DNA of 59,777 nucleotides from an uncultured Methanobrevibacter sp. (GTDB taxonomy: Archaea; Methanobacteriota; Methanobacteria; Methanobacteriales; Methanobacteriaceae). The position numbers were made by a program, and so were the translations under genes. The stretch covers positions 1 to 59,777 of the forward strand of contig NZ_CADAJR010000008.1 in NCBI RefSeq assembly GCF_902788255.1, written 5' to 3'. The notes below the pieces were generated by a model. It saw nothing but the letters and a program-made list of their open reading frames with translations. It was not told where the DNA came from and searched no databases. Positions 10,594 to 19,333 of this stretch are shown here, in pieces; the first letter of the stretch is position 1, and each line of letters begins with the position of its first letter.

Positions 10594-11724
10594 ATGAATG
10601 GGATTTATTATTATTTGATAGCCTTTGTTGTCATCTGGGTATTGGTCGCATTGTTCCGTGATAGACTGTCAACTCATGGTGTGGAGCTTGACTTTCCGGT
10701 AATAATGTGGAAGACCCAACGCTTGAGGGGACTTATATCCAGAATCAACAACCTGTCACCAAAATTCTGGAGATGGTACATGAATGTAGGTGTTGTTGTG
10801 GCTTTTGGAGCCATGATATTCATCACATATACAATTGTGGCAACATTGCCTACAGTTTTTGAAACCCCTTCCGTTTCCATAGTTATTCCTGGTGTGGACA
10901 TTCCGGGCTCTCAAATCTATGTTCCGTTCTTCTATGGGCTGATAGGTCTTGCAACCGTTTTGGTTGTTCATGAATTTTCACACGGTATTCAGTCAGTCGG
11001 AGAGAAAATACAAATTAAATCAATTGGATTGTTGTTGTTTACAATCCTTCCGGGCGCTTTTGTGGAACCGGATGAGGATAAACTTAAAGAGGCTAAAAAG
11101 ACTTCAAGGTTAAGGGTATATGCCGCAGGATCAATTGCCAATATAACCCTGGCTTTAATAACTCTGATTTTATTGGCAATGGTTTCCTCTGGAATTCCAC
11201 ATTTCTTTGAGGAGGACGGAATTGAAATCGGCAGAATAGTTTCAGATTCACCTTCCGAAGGAATTCTAAAGGAGGGCATGGTCTTACAGGCAATAGACAA
11301 TCATATAATAAACGATTCAAATTCATATGTAGATGTGGTTGGTTCATATCATCCGGGAGACAACGTCACGGTCAAAACCGATCAGGGAACATACCATGTG
11401 ACATTGGGCAAGAATCCGAACAATGAGTCAAGAGGATTTTTCGGAATACAGGCAAGCAAGCATTTCGTTCTATCTGACGACAGTCTGGGACCGCTTCCAT
11501 GGATATTGTTTGAGCTTGCAGAGCTCTTCCAGTGGATATCAATGCTGAACCTTGGAATAGGACTTTTCAATCTGCTTCCAATCAAGCCTTTGGATGGGGG
11601 ATACATGCTTGAGATACTTCTCAGCTATAGGTTGTCTGAAGAGCACTACACTCCAATCGTAAATGCCCTATCAGTTGTCCTGGCGATGGTTATAGTATTC
11701 AGTCTCGTTGCAGGATTTCTTTAA
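10594..11724 (+). CDS. site-2-protease-like membrane metalloprotease (M50) with PDZ domain
   Basis: Intramembrane zinc protease. Residues 126-130 are HEFSH, the HExxH zinc and catalytic motif, followed by GIQS; the third zinc ligand motif is in LLPIKPLDGGYM (Asp about 333). A PDZ-like domain lies between (roughly 205-280; GIEIGRIVSDSPSEGILKEGM). Transmembrane helices are at about 4-22, 65-85, 108-125, 175-195, 310-335 and 355-376. Substrates are unknown: archaeal members are presumed to cleave membrane-bound regulators or signal remnants. It is the last gene of the run beginning with ileS. Confidence 0.88.
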   Translation: MNGIYYYLIAFVVIWVLVALFRDRLSTHGVELDFPVIMWKTQRLRGLISRINNLSPKFWRWYMNVGVVVAFGAMIFITYTIVATLPTVFETPSVSIVIPGVDIPGSQIYVPFFYGLIGLATVLVVHEFSHGIQSVGEKIQIKSIGLLLFTILPGAFVEPDEDKLKEAKKTSRLRVYAAGSIANITLALITLILLAMVSSGIPHFFEEDGIEIGRIVSDSPSEGILKEGMVLQAIDNHIINDSNSYVDVVGSYHPGDNVTVKTDQGTYHVTLGKNPNNESRGFFGIQASKHFVLSDDSLGPLPWILFELAELFQWISMLNLGIGLFNLLPIKPLDGGYMLEILLSYRLSEEHYTPIVNALSVVLAMVIVFSLVAGFL

Positions 11725-11744
11725 TCTTTCTTTTTTTTTTAATT

Positions 11745-12464
11745 CTATAGTGAACCCAACATTATGATTGTAAATGGAATGTAGTCCACAATCAAATGAA
11801 GAATATATGAGTTTACAACATTTTTTGTTTTCAGATATGGGTACAGTGCAAATATTGAACCCAGGCCCTGAATAAGCATTATCTGCAGAATCTTATTGCT
11901 GTATGCATTTATATGAAGCAAACCGAAGGCTGTAATGGAAACGATAATTCCAAGGCCAATTGCCAAATTGCGGTTTTCCGTATGTTTGAATACAATATGC
12001 ATTACAATCAGCAGTGTGAATATCTTGAAAAACTCTTCACCCAAAAGCTGGAAAAGAGGCATTATGAATGTTATCAAAGTCGGATTTTTAAAGGTTTCAA
12101 GGATTACATTGGCGGAAATAGGAACTTGAAGAACAAAAACCAGAAGACATACCATTAGCACTGACCATATATAGTATCCGACCAGACATAATGCTATTGT
12201 TAGAAAATCCCTTAATTTAGGTTTTTTAAAGAATATTTTCAAATTGCCCCTGCAGAGGTATAATGCGGGAACTACAGTGACAATAAATAGTAATATTGGA
12301 AGGTATCCGCCGGATAAGCTTTTTACTGCAATCAGTGCCACAACAAGAGCAATAGAACACAGCATCAAAAGCCAGTCAAATTTAGATAACTTCGGAACAT
12401 CATTATAGAATGGAAAGTCAATATCATCCTTTAAAAATTCAAATCTTTGTTTAATTGAATTCAA
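11745..12464 (-). CDS. putative intramembrane protease, PrsW/CPBP (ABI) superfamily
   Basis: Polytopic membrane protein of 239 residues with about 7 helices. The conserved polar motifs of the superfamily are present and spaced along the helices: EEFFK (143-147), F-x3-H (180-184, FGLLH) and H-x3-D (223-227, HLIVD). The EExxK form fits the PrsW branch better than the EExxxR of CPBP proteases. The start is TTG at 12462-12464, supported by AAGGTG just upstream; no ATG fits. Substrate unknown. It is convergent with the M50 protease gene. Confidence 0.6.
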   Translation of the reverse strand: MNSIKQRFEFLKDDIDFPFYNDVPKLSKFDWLLMLCSIALVVALIAVKSLSGGYLPILLFIVTVVPALYLCRGNLKIFFKKPKLRDFLTIALCLVGYYIWSVLMVCLLVFVLQVPISANVILETFKNPTLITFIMPLFQLLGEEFFKIFTLLIVMHIVFKHTENRNLAIGLGIIVSITAFGLLHINAYSNKILQIMLIQGLGSIFALYPYLKTKNVVNSYILHLIVDYIPFTIIMLGSL

Positions 12465-12512
12465 TTTTTCACCTTAATTATATATTAAGGGTCAAATTAA
12501 AAAAAGTTATCT

Positions 12513-12548
12513 TAAAAAAAGTAAAAGAAAGAATGTGTAATTCTTTCT
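12513..12548 (-). terminator. terminator of fprA
   Basis: On the minus strand the stem AGAAAGAAT / ATTCTTTCT (arms 12526-12534 and 12540-12548, 5-base loop) overlaps the fprA stop codon and is followed by a T-rich tract (A7 on the plus strand at about 12514-12520). Confidence 0.65.
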
Positions 12549-13773
12549 ATAATTCTTTACATGCTTGAGCTAATTTTTTACCTAGCTCGTAGCTTGCTTC
12601 GTCTTCATCAGCGGTCGGTACGAAGTAGATTTCTTGGGTATCTACAATATCGAATCCGCAGTTTCCTAATTCTTCAGCGAGTTTTGCAGGAGCTCCTCCT
12701 CTTCCACCCATTGAACCGAAGGTAACAGCTTTTCTTTCGATACCGGTTCTGTTGAAGAGTAATCCTTTCAAGTAGTACATGATGTCCCCGATACTTGGGT
12801 ATGGTACATCGTTGATTGTAGGATCACCGACAGCAATACCTTTACTGGTTAGGATACTTTTGACGATTTCTGATCTTTCATCTTCATGCAAGAAGAAGAT
12901 TTCCACATCATAACCTTCACTCATTGCACCTTCAGCAATCTCGTGAGCCATTTGCTGGGTTGAGTAGTGCATGGTGTCGTAGATGATTGTGATTTTGTCT
13001 TCACATACACCGGTAGCCCAGTTTTGGTAAGCTCCGATAATTTGCATTGGGTCGGTCCAGATTTGACCGTGGGATGGTGCAATCATTTTGATTTGATCAA
13101 GTAATCCTAATTCCACTACTTCGTTTAGTTTTTTGAGAACTAATTTGGATAGCGGTGTGATAAGGTTTGCGTAGAACTTTTGAGCAGCATCCATAAGGAT
13201 GTTTTCTGGGATTTCATCAGAGAATCTTTTGGTGAAACATAAGTGTTGACCGAATGCGTCGTTAGGGAATAAAATACCGGTCTCATCAGCAAGTAATGTG
13301 AACATGCTGTCAGGCCAGTGTAAGAGGAATGCGTCGAGGAACGCTAAGGTTCTTCCACCAACGTCTAAACTGTCACCGGTTCCGACGGTGATGAATTCAG
13401 CACCTTCTAAGGATGGGTAGTGTTTTAACAATCCTTTAACTGCAATTTCGGTACAGTAGATTGGTGCTTCAGGGAATCTTTTGTGTAAGTCCACTAATAC
13501 ACCTGAGTGGTCTTTTTCCACGTGGTTTTGGATGATGTAGTCAACTTTGACGTCTCTTCCTTCTTGTGCGAAAGCATCGTCGATACGAGCCATCATTTCT
13601 TTTGTTTTACCTGGGTAAGCATTATCGATTAATGCAACTTTGTCTTCACCGAAAACGAGGTAAGCGTTATAGGTGGTTCCGTCTAATGTGTAACCGTGAT
13701 AGGTTCTTAAGTCCCAATCGAGTACACCGATCCAGTATACTCCATCAGCTATTTTTTGAGCATTTGCTTTCAT
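12547..13773 (-). CDS. fprA: flavodiiron protein, F420H2 oxidase FprA
   Basis: Reduces O2 to water with F420H2, protecting methanogens from oxygen. The 408-residue protein has an N-terminal metallo-beta-lactamase-like domain carrying the di-iron ligands H84-x-E86-x-D88-H89 (NHVEKDHSG), His152 (LLHWPDSMF), Asp172 and a later SHGQIW histidine. It has a C-terminal flavodoxin domain with the FMN loop [11 protein letters not shown] and [10 protein letters not shown]. The start has GGTAG 8 bases upstream. It lies directly behind frdB but has its own promoter: TATA at 13846-13853 and a TTCGT/ACGAA palindrome next to it, the type of site bound by MsvR, whose gene is 10 kb away. Role is firm; the regulation is inferred. 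Confidence 0.95.
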   Translation of the reverse strand: MKANAQKIADGVYWIGVLDWDLRTYHGYTLDGTTYNAYLVFGEDKVALIDNAYPGKTKEMMARIDDAFAQEGRDVKVDYIIQNHVEKDHSGVLVDLHKRFPEAPIYCTEIAVKGLLKHYPSLEGAEFITVGTGDSLDVGGRTLAFLDAFLLHWPDSMFTLLADETGILFPNDAFGQHLCFTKRFSDEIPENILMDAAQKFYANLITPLSKLVLKKLNEVVELGLLDQIKMIAPSHGQIWTDPMQIIGAYQNWATGVCEDKITIIYDTMHYSTQQMAHEIAEGAMSEGYDVEIFFLHEDERSEIVKSILTSKGIAVGDPTINDVPYPSIGDIMYYLKGLLFNRTGIERKAVTFGSMGGRGGAPAKLAEELGNCGFDIVDTQEIYFVPTADEDEASYELGKKLAQACKEL

Positions 13774-13845
13774 TTTAATCTACCATTTTAATTTTTATTC
13801 ATTTGATTAAATCTAATGAATTATTATTATTTTCATATTTATTAT

Positions 13846-13878
13846 TATATATAGTTTTGTTTTATACGAATTGTTCGT
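13846..13878 (-). promoter_or_regulatory. fprA promoter with MsvR-type palindrome
   Basis: Minus-strand promoter. A TATA box (TATATATA, 13846-13853) is preceded by the 13-bp palindrome ACGAA-TTG-TTCGT at 13866-13878, which begins 3 bases after the frdB stop. The same ACGAA-N3-TTCGT element occurs before msvR and in the 50-bp repeats. MsvR is known to control an F420H2 oxidase operon in Methanothermobacter, so this is a likely operator. Confidence 0.65.
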
Positions 13879-13880
13879 GT

Positions 13881-14579
13881 TTATTCAGTTATTTTTTTCA
13901 ATAATTTATGGAATTTCCAAATTGAATGGCGATTCATTATTGAAATAGCTCTTTGTGTTTGAATATTCATTGGACAAACATTTTCACAGGCAAGAGATTT
14001 CACACAATCATTATAAAAATGATTACTGTAATTTTCTTTGAGAAACTTTAATTTATCCATATCACTTTCCTGTTTTGATATTTTAGAGGATGTCACAGGT
14101 AAAATTGCGCCATAGTAATTGTCTTCGCCGGTATAGTTAGGACAGGCTTCTAAACAGCACCCGCACATCAAACATTGTGATGCTTCATATTCAAATTCTA
14201 GATTATCCTGATTAATACGTGATTCTTCTTCAAGCCATTGGCGGGAATTTTTAATGTTTTCAAACATTGAGGTTCTATCGACAACCAAGTCCTTTACAAC
14301 ATGAAACTTGCTTAAGGGTTCTATTGTAATCTTATGCATTTTTTTGGTTGTTGCTTCTTCATTCACAAATGTTTTGCATGCAAGCTTTGGCAAACCATTG
14401 ATTATCATTGAACAACTTCCGCACAGTCCTTGAAGGCAACTGGACGAATAATGGATTTTAATATCATGTTTCACATTGATTCTTTCTAATAGAGTAGTTA
14501 CCGGAATGTTGAGATTGCCTTCATAAGTATATTCCTTCATGCCTTTTGAGGTTTTTATAATTACGGTTATTGACTCCAT
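13881..14579 (-). CDS. frdB: fumarate reductase / succinate dehydrogenase iron-sulfur subunit
   Basis: Electron-transfer subunit of a complex II-type enzyme. Residues 48-68 hold the [2Fe-2S] motif (Cys48, Cys53, Cys56, Cys68), residues 136-146 the [4Fe-4S] motif CLMCGCCLEAC, and residues 192-202 the third motif C-x5-C-x3-CP, usually the [3Fe-4S] or second [4Fe-4S] site. At 232 residues it is the short classical SdhB/FrdB form. It lacks the C-terminal cysteine-rich (CCG) domain of the thiol:fumarate reductase TfrB known from Methanothermobacter, so coenzyme M and B are not obvious electron donors. It follows frdA by 2 bases and is the last gene of frdC-frdA-frdB. The DNA looks more A+T-rich than the neighbouring core genes, which hints at transfer. 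Confidence 0.88.
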   Translation of the reverse strand: MESITVIIKTSKGMKEYTYEGNLNIPVTTLLERINVKHDIKIHYSSSCLQGLCGSCSMIINGLPKLACKTFVNEEATTKKMHKITIEPLSKFHVVKDLVVDRTSMFENIKNSRQWLEEESRINQDNLEFEYEASQCLMCGCCLEACPNYTGEDNYYGAILPVTSSKISKQESDMDKLKFLKENYSNHFYNDCVKSLACENVCPMNIQTQRAISIMNRHSIWKFHKLLKKITE

Positions 14580-14581
14580 TT

Positions 14582-16252
14582 TTACCAGCTCATTCTCTCC
14601 TCTGTATCGTTGAATGTAATTTTTAATTCATCATTGTCAAATGATATCACGGTTGTTTTTAGGTATTCCTCATTTGTTTCGGGATAATCTAATCTTTGAT
14701 GTGCGCCTCTGCTTTCTTTCCTTGCTAATGCTGATGATAGCATTGCTTTTGCAATATCTGTCAGTGATTTTAATAAAATGTAATCATAATAGCACCCATG
14801 ACTGTTTACATGAATTGTTTCAAGGGAATCCAGTTTATTCAATCCTTCTTTTAGTTCACTTTCCGTTCTGTAAATCCCCATGGTTCTGTTCATTATATTT
14901 GCAATTTCTTCTTCAATTTCATATGATGAAATGTTGTTGGCTTCTTTTTGCAGTTCCTTCCAATTTTCATAGGCTTCATATTCGTAGTTTAATATTTCAT
15001 ATTCTTCAGAACTATTATTTTCACATGAAATTTCTTCCAATTGATCAGCCACTACCCATCCACCGTGTATGGCTCCAAGCAATGAATTTCCTCCAAGACG
15101 GTTGGCGCCGTGGTACTGTGAAGAGCATTCTCCAATAGCGAATAAATTCCTAATATTGGTTTTATGAGTATCGTCTGTACGTATGCCTCCCATGAAGTAA
15201 TGGACGCCCGGATAAACTGGAATTGGCTCACGAGTAGGGTCAAGATTTAGATAGTTCATACAAACGTCATAAACCTCATCAAGCTTAGTTTTGACGGTTT
15301 TTTCATCCAAGTGAGTTAAATCTAAATAAACCTTATTTTCACCATCAATTCCCATGTTATCTTCATGACATACTCTGTATATGCTTCGAGATACAACATC
15401 GCGTGGCATTAAAGCGCCCTGTTCGGGATACCATTCTTCCATGAAATACCATTTTTCACCATTGCGCAAAGTGTATAATCTACCGCCTTCTCCACGGGCG
15501 GCTTCAGTAATGAGCATTCTTTTAACGGGGGTTTCTATGGTTGTTGGATGGTACTGTATCATTTCCATATTGGCTAATTCAATGCCCTGATGCAATAATT
15601 TCCCGCTTACAAATCCGTCATTGTGCAGGGATCCACTGATTTTTCCAAAAACCTTATTCATGCCGCCGGATGCTATAACAACAAAATCAGCATAAAAATC
15701 TCTTATTTCCTCTGTATTTTCGTTAATCATAACCACGCCACGACAGACTTTATTATCGTCCAATATCAATGATAAGAATCTCCAACCGATGTATCTTTTA
15801 ATTTTATCTTTATATTCCCATTTCCTGCATTCGGTGTTGATTGCTGTTAGTATCTGTTTTCCTGTTCTTGCACCGGCATAAGCTGTTCTCATCTTTTTTT
15901 GGCCACCAAAGTACCTGACATCCACATTGCCGTCGTCATCTCTTGTGAAACTTGTTCCAAGTTTGCTTAACCAATCGATTATTTCTGGGGCATCATTTGT
16001 TAGTTTTTCCACGGCATTATGGTTGTTGATATGTTGTCCTGCATTAATGGTGTCTGTATAATGTTCATTTACAGAGTCATCTTCTCCTTTAGTGTTTAAT
16101 GCGGCATTTATTCCGCCCATTGCCATTACTGATTGGGATCGTTCTGAATGCGCCGGTGAAAATAATTTCACGTGCATATTTTTGCTGGCGGATTTTACGC
16201 TACAGGTCAGTCCTGCAAGACCTGCACCAATCACTATAATTTCTTTTACCAT
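14582..16252 (-). CDS. frdA: fumarate reductase flavoprotein subunit
   Basis: Catalytic FAD subunit, 556 residues. It has the N-terminal dinucleotide site VIGAGLAGL, the FAD loop RSQSVMAMGGINAALN (38-53), the active-site stretches QYHPTTIETP, ITEAARGEGG, MPRDVVSRSIY and YPGVHYFMGGI, and the C-terminal FAD-binding AIGECSSQYHGANRLGG. In classical SdhA/FrdA the FAD is bound covalently to a histidine in RSH[ST]; here that position is Gln40, so the flavin should be non-covalent. In related enzymes loss of this histidine abolishes succinate oxidation but leaves fumarate reduction, so fumarate reductase is the likelier activity. It starts 13 bases behind frdC. Confidence 0.92.
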   Translation of the reverse strand: MVKEIIVIGAGLAGLTCSVKSASKNMHVKLFSPAHSERSQSVMAMGGINAALNTKGEDDSVNEHYTDTINAGQHINNHNAVEKLTNDAPEIIDWLSKLGTSFTRDDDGNVDVRYFGGQKKMRTAYAGARTGKQILTAINTECRKWEYKDKIKRYIGWRFLSLILDDNKVCRGVVMINENTEEIRDFYADFVVIASGGMNKVFGKISGSLHNDGFVSGKLLHQGIELANMEMIQYHPTTIETPVKRMLITEAARGEGGRLYTLRNGEKWYFMEEWYPEQGALMPRDVVSRSIYRVCHEDNMGIDGENKVYLDLTHLDEKTVKTKLDEVYDVCMNYLNLDPTREPIPVYPGVHYFMGGIRTDDTHKTNIRNLFAIGECSSQYHGANRLGGNSLLGAIHGGWVVADQLEEISCENNSSEEYEILNYEYEAYENWKELQKEANNISSYEIEEEIANIMNRTMGIYRTESELKEGLNKLDSLETIHVNSHGCYYDYILLKSLTDIAKAMLSSALARKESRGAHQRLDYPETNEEYLKTTVISFDNDELKITFNDTEERMSW

Positions 16253-16265
16253 AAAATCAACTCTT

Positions 16266-16814
16266 TCATAGAATATAATATGATAGTTCTGATAGGAACA
16301 ATAATGTGAATATTATAATTAACAGGATTCTGATAACTTTACTGCATTTGTCATAATCATTTTTTTCAACTAAAAATCCAAATGAGACCAATAATCGTGG
16401 AATGCTTATTTGCAAATGGATGAATAACGTTATAAAGAATAGTGTGTCGATAGTTAGATGAGTAATTTGCCAATTAAAATTTGGAATATATGCTGGAAGA
16501 TAAATGTATGATAAAACATGCGCTACAATAAAGATGATTATAAATATCCCACTGATTGCCTGAACTATCGTATCCTTATTGATATTGGCATATACATGTA
16601 TTTTTCGCTGTTTAATCTTGTCTTTGATGAATAGATATAGGCTTATAATTATATGGGCTATGACAAAGAATAATAGTACTTCACCGGTTACAATGGTATT
16701 TGGAGTGTATTCAATTAATCCAGCTAGTAACAATCCTGTTAATAAAGCATGAGATGCAAGTATTAAAATTATTATTATGACTAATAGTGAATTTAATTTT
16801 CGTAATTGAAACAT
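16266..16814 (-). CDS. frdC: membrane anchor subunit of fumarate reductase (SdhC/FrdC-like)
   Basis: A 182-residue protein with five predicted helices (about 10-33, 44-65, 88-108, 117-145, 161-180). Histidines fall inside four of them: His22 (SHALLTG), His54 (IAHIIIS), His99 (VAHVLSY) and His119/His133 (IHLQISIPRLL). One histidine in each of several helices is the pattern of dihaem cytochrome b anchors such as Wolinella FrdC. Methanobacteriales are thought to lack cytochromes and quinones, so haem binding and the electron donor are open questions; a haem-free anchor is possible. First gene of the operon; one of the 50-bp repeats lies about 130 bases upstream. Identification rests on context as well as sequence. 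Confidence 0.72.
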   Translation of the reverse strand: MFQLRKLNSLLVIIIILILASHALLTGLLLAGLIEYTPNTIVTGEVLLFFVIAHIIISLYLFIKDKIKQRKIHVYANINKDTIVQAISGIFIIIFIVAHVLSYIYLPAYIPNFNWQITHLTIDTLFFITLFIHLQISIPRLLVSFGFLVEKNDYDKCSKVIRILLIIIFTLLFLSELSYYIL

Positions 16815-16940
16815 TGTTAATTATTTATGTCATGTTAATATAATTAATTTTTCTATTCAGGATGTAGTCTCTTAAAATTAGCAATATTTAATAGTTATCT
16901 AGTCAAACAGTTATTCTTTTTTATCAGAGTTTATTAGTTC

Positions 16941-16990
16941 AAATCGATAAGGTTGCGAACTATATCATACGTTTTATACGAATAGTTCGT
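16941..16990 (+). repeat. 50-bp repeat copy 1 with MsvR-type palindrome
   Basis: One of three nearly identical copies (others at 19112-19162 and 20066-20115, same orientation). It contains the half-site CGAACTAT (16956-16963) and, 22 bases on, the palindrome ACGAA-TAG-TTCGT (16978-16990). The same layout occurs before msvR at 23087-23122. It lies between the frd operon (leftward) and the tautomerase gene (rightward) and could act on either; a TATTATAG follows it rightward, and a TTAAATA-like box near 16885-16895 could serve frd. Confidence 0.65.
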
Positions 16991-16997
16991 TATTATA

Positions 16998-17047
16998 GTG
17001 GCTTTTTCAAGAGGGTATAGTTATTAATTAAGTGGCTTTCATGCCAC
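16998..17047. promoter_or_regulatory. possible HxlR operator cluster
   Basis: GTGGC at 16998-17002 and a palindrome AGTGGC-TTTCAT-GCCAC (17031-17047) lie before the tautomerase gene. A further GCCAC half-site (17766-17770) lies at the other end, in the HxlR/MFS divergent promoter, between a TATA-like TTTAAATA (about 17780) and the coding region. Shared half-sites on both sides of the HxlR gene suggest an operator for it; this is inference only. Confidence 0.35.
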
Positions 17048-17092
17048 ATTAACTTTTTATTTAGAAAAATTTAATTTTCAATTGGTGATAAT

Positions 17093-17278
17093 ATGCCAGT
17101 TATAAGTTTTGATATAGGAGAATTAACAAAAGAGCAAAAAGAAATTTTAGCAAAAGAATTCAGCGAATCCGCTTCAAGAGTCACAGGCCTTCCGATAGAA
17201 ATGATATATGTGCTGTTCAACGAAAGGAAATTTGACAATGTTGGAGTCGGTGGTGTTCTTTTAAGTAATCAGGAATAG
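17093..17278 (+). CDS. 4-oxalocrotonate tautomerase-like small protein
   Basis: A 61-residue protein beginning MPVISFDIG; after removal of Met, Pro1 would be the catalytic base of the tautomerase superfamily, and the sequence continues with the family's helix (TKEQKEILAKEFSESASRVTG) and LPIEMIYVLFNE strand. The real substrate in archaea is unknown. A GGTGAT ribosome-binding site precedes the ATG. It lies between repeat copy 1 and the convergent HxlR gene; an operator-like palindrome lies 46 bases upstream. Confidence 0.85.
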   Translation: MPVISFDIGELTKEQKEILAKEFSESASRVTGLPIEMIYVLFNERKFDNVGVGGVLLSNQE

Positions 17279-17303
17279 ATGGATTTTTAAAAATTCATTC
17301 TTT

Positions 17304-17771
17304 TCATTTTAAATCCAATATTTCCTTATACATTTCTTTCAATTCTTTTTTTTCATATTCCGAATAATGTTCGTTGTCGACATCCGTTTCAAGAGCAAAC
17401 AGTAACAGTTCATAGAATACCTTATTCAGTGACCTTCCCTTTTTGGTTAGGAAATATTGGGTATTTTTTGGATCATTGCCCTCATTTGTCTTGTAAATAA
17501 GGCCATTATCCTGCATTGTCTTAAGGCATCTTGACAGTGCCTTGTTGTCCAGTGAGGGTCTGTTGACTTTAAATTCATTGAAATGGCTTTTTCCTAAAAA
17601 TAGGTCTCTTAAAACATGCAGTGTCCATTTGTTGCTCATGAATTTGAGAGTGTCTTCCAGTGGGTTTCGTTCATACTTTTTTTCGTAATATGCAAGTTTT
17701 TTTGGATTTAAAGTCATGTTTATTGTTATATATGTTTTAATATTAAGTTTTTTAGATGTCATTGATGCCAC
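17304..17771 (-). CDS. HxlR-family winged-helix regulator
   Basis: DNA-binding repressor/activator of the HxlR type. The core (NPLEDTLKFMSNKWTLHVLRDLFLGKSHFNEFKV, then DNKALSRCLKTMQDNGLI with KTNEGNDPKNTQYFLTKKG as the wing) is typical, including the usual ...KW...L..L..G..RF.E pattern. The frame allows a start at 17771, but a TATA-like TTTAAATA around 17780-17787 is only about 10 bases upstream, so translation more likely begins at Met19 (17717). It is divergent from an MFS exporter, the usual arrangement for a regulator of that exporter, and convergent with the tautomerase. Confidence 0.82.
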   Translation of the reverse strand: MASMTSKKLNIKTYITINMTLNPKKLAYYEKKYERNPLEDTLKFMSNKWTLHVLRDLFLGKSHFNEFKVNRPSLDNKALSRCLKTMQDNGLIYKTNEGNDPKNTQYFLTKKGRSLNKVFYELLLFALETDVDNEHYSEYEKKELKEMYKEILDLK

Positions 17772-17833
17772 TTTATCTTTAAATACCCTATTTTTTAAAT
17801 ATTTGATTAGAAAATTTTAATTGGTGCGATAAT

Positions 17834-19039
17834 ATGAATGATAATGAGATAGTCATGACTAAATTCCTGGCGATACTGTTTGCGATATGTTTAGGTCTTG
17901 CAATAGGTAATCTGTACTGGGCCCAGCCGTTGCTTGTCCAGATAATGGATGGTTTCGGTCTTCCCGCAGCAAATGGGGGACTTCTGGTTACTGCAACCCA
18001 AATAGGCTATGCGATGGGAATTCTCTTTATTTTGCCTTTGGGCGATTTTGTTCGAAGAAAACGTATGATAGCTATTGTAATGGTTCTGTCCGTATTGGCT
18101 TTGGTCTCCTGTGCCATATCTCCTTCATTTATCATATTGTCGCTGTCACTCTTCAGTATGGGGATTGTAACAATTTCCGGTCAAATCATATTGCCTCTTG
18201 CAGGGGATTTGAGCCGTGAGGATGAACGTGGCCACATCGTTGGAATTGTATCATCCGGAATAACAACCGGTATCCTCTTTTCAAGGTTTGCAAGTGGCAT
18301 CATTGCAGGATTTTGGGGATGGAGATCAGTTTATGTAATAGCGGCCGCCTTGAATCTGGTCATGGTTTTGGTAATGATTTATGTATTGCCGGAAATTCCT
18401 GCAAAAAACAAATTTAAATCATATGGGAAACTTTTGGCAAGTGTTTTCACCACCTTTAAAAATCATAGGTCCTTGCCGAACATATTACTGCACTCAGGAC
18501 TGATATTCGGTTTGATTTTCAACATATTCTGGACTTCCTTAACATTTCTTCTGTCCGCAGATCCATTTAACTATAACACGTTCCAAATTGGGCTTGTAAG
18601 TCTGGCAGGTCTTGCAGCGGCAGTATTTGGTGTGGGAATCGGAAAATTGCAGGACAAAGGCTTGAGCATACCTGCGCTCGGAGCGTTCATTGTGGTTTGC
18701 CTTGTTAGTATGGTGTGCGGCTTTGCATTCAGTGATTCAATAGTTGCCATTGTGATTGTTGCAGCGGTACTTTCAATTGCAGTTCAGGGAGTAAGCGTCT
18801 TGACCCAGACAAGATTGTTTAACTTATCTCAGGGTGAGCGCAGCAGACTGAATACGGTTTTTGTTGTGAATAACTTTATATTTGGGGCTGTCGGAAGTGC
18901 TCTTGCATCTCTTTTATGGTCATTGGGGGGATGGTCATATGTAATGATGGCAGCTAGTGCGGTTTCTGTTGCGGCATTGATTGTCTGGTTGTTTTCAAGA
19001 AGTAAATTTAAATATGCTGATGAATCATTGGATAATTAG
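17834..19039 (+). CDS. MFS transporter (drug/metabolite exporter type)
   Basis: A 401-residue, 12-helix major facilitator. It begins with GNLYWAQPLLVQIMDGFGLP and has the loop 2-3 signature GDFVRRKRMI (variant of GxLaDrxGrr) and a repeat in the second half. It resembles bacterial YgaY/YwoG-like exporters. GGTGCGAT precedes the ATG. It shares a 62-bp promoter region with the divergent HxlR gene, which probably controls it. Substrate cannot be told. Confidence 0.85.
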   Translation: MNDNEIVMTKFLAILFAICLGLAIGNLYWAQPLLVQIMDGFGLPAANGGLLVTATQIGYAMGILFILPLGDFVRRKRMIAIVMVLSVLALVSCAISPSFIILSLSLFSMGIVTISGQIILPLAGDLSREDERGHIVGIVSSGITTGILFSRFASGIIAGFWGWRSVYVIAAALNLVMVLVMIYVLPEIPAKNKFKSYGKLLASVFTTFKNHRSLPNILLHSGLIFGLIFNIFWTSLTFLLSADPFNYNTFQIGLVSLAGLAAAVFGVGIGKLQDKGLSIPALGAFIVVCLVSMVCGFAFSDSIVAIVIVAAVLSIAVQGVSVLTQTRLFNLSQGERSRLNTVFVVNNFIFGAVGSALASLLWSLGGWSYVMMAASAVSVAALIVWLFSRSKFKYADESLDN

Positions 19040-19111
19040 TTATTTTTGCTTCCAATATCTAATTTTTTAAATTTTTCTTTCTATTAATTATATATTTGAG
19101 TTTTAGTTGGC

Positions 19112-19162
19112 AAATCGATAAGTATTCGAACTATATCATACGTTTTATATGAATTATTCGTA
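19112..19162 (+). repeat. 50-bp repeat copy 2
   Basis: Second copy, same orientation. The half-site CGAACTAT is at 19127-19134; the palindrome is degenerate here (ATGAA-TTA-TTCGT, 19149-19161). The core between the two is identical to copies 1 and 3 except for one base. A TTTTTATAG follows it. It lies in the 294-bp space between the MFS gene and the toxin-antitoxin-like pair, which otherwise shows only A+T-rich DNA and a TATA-like stretch near 19309-19319. Confidence 0.6.
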
Positions 19163-19333
19163 TTTTTATAGATTTTGTCTTTGGGAAATTTCTTTTATAA
19201 AAATTGCTCTACTTTTGTAAAATTGCTTTAACTTTATAATATTGTATTCATTTAAAACAAAAAGCTTATAAAATTCGTAATTTAAAATAATATTAAATTA
19301 AATTTTTTAAAATATAAAATAAAGGTTTTAAAA

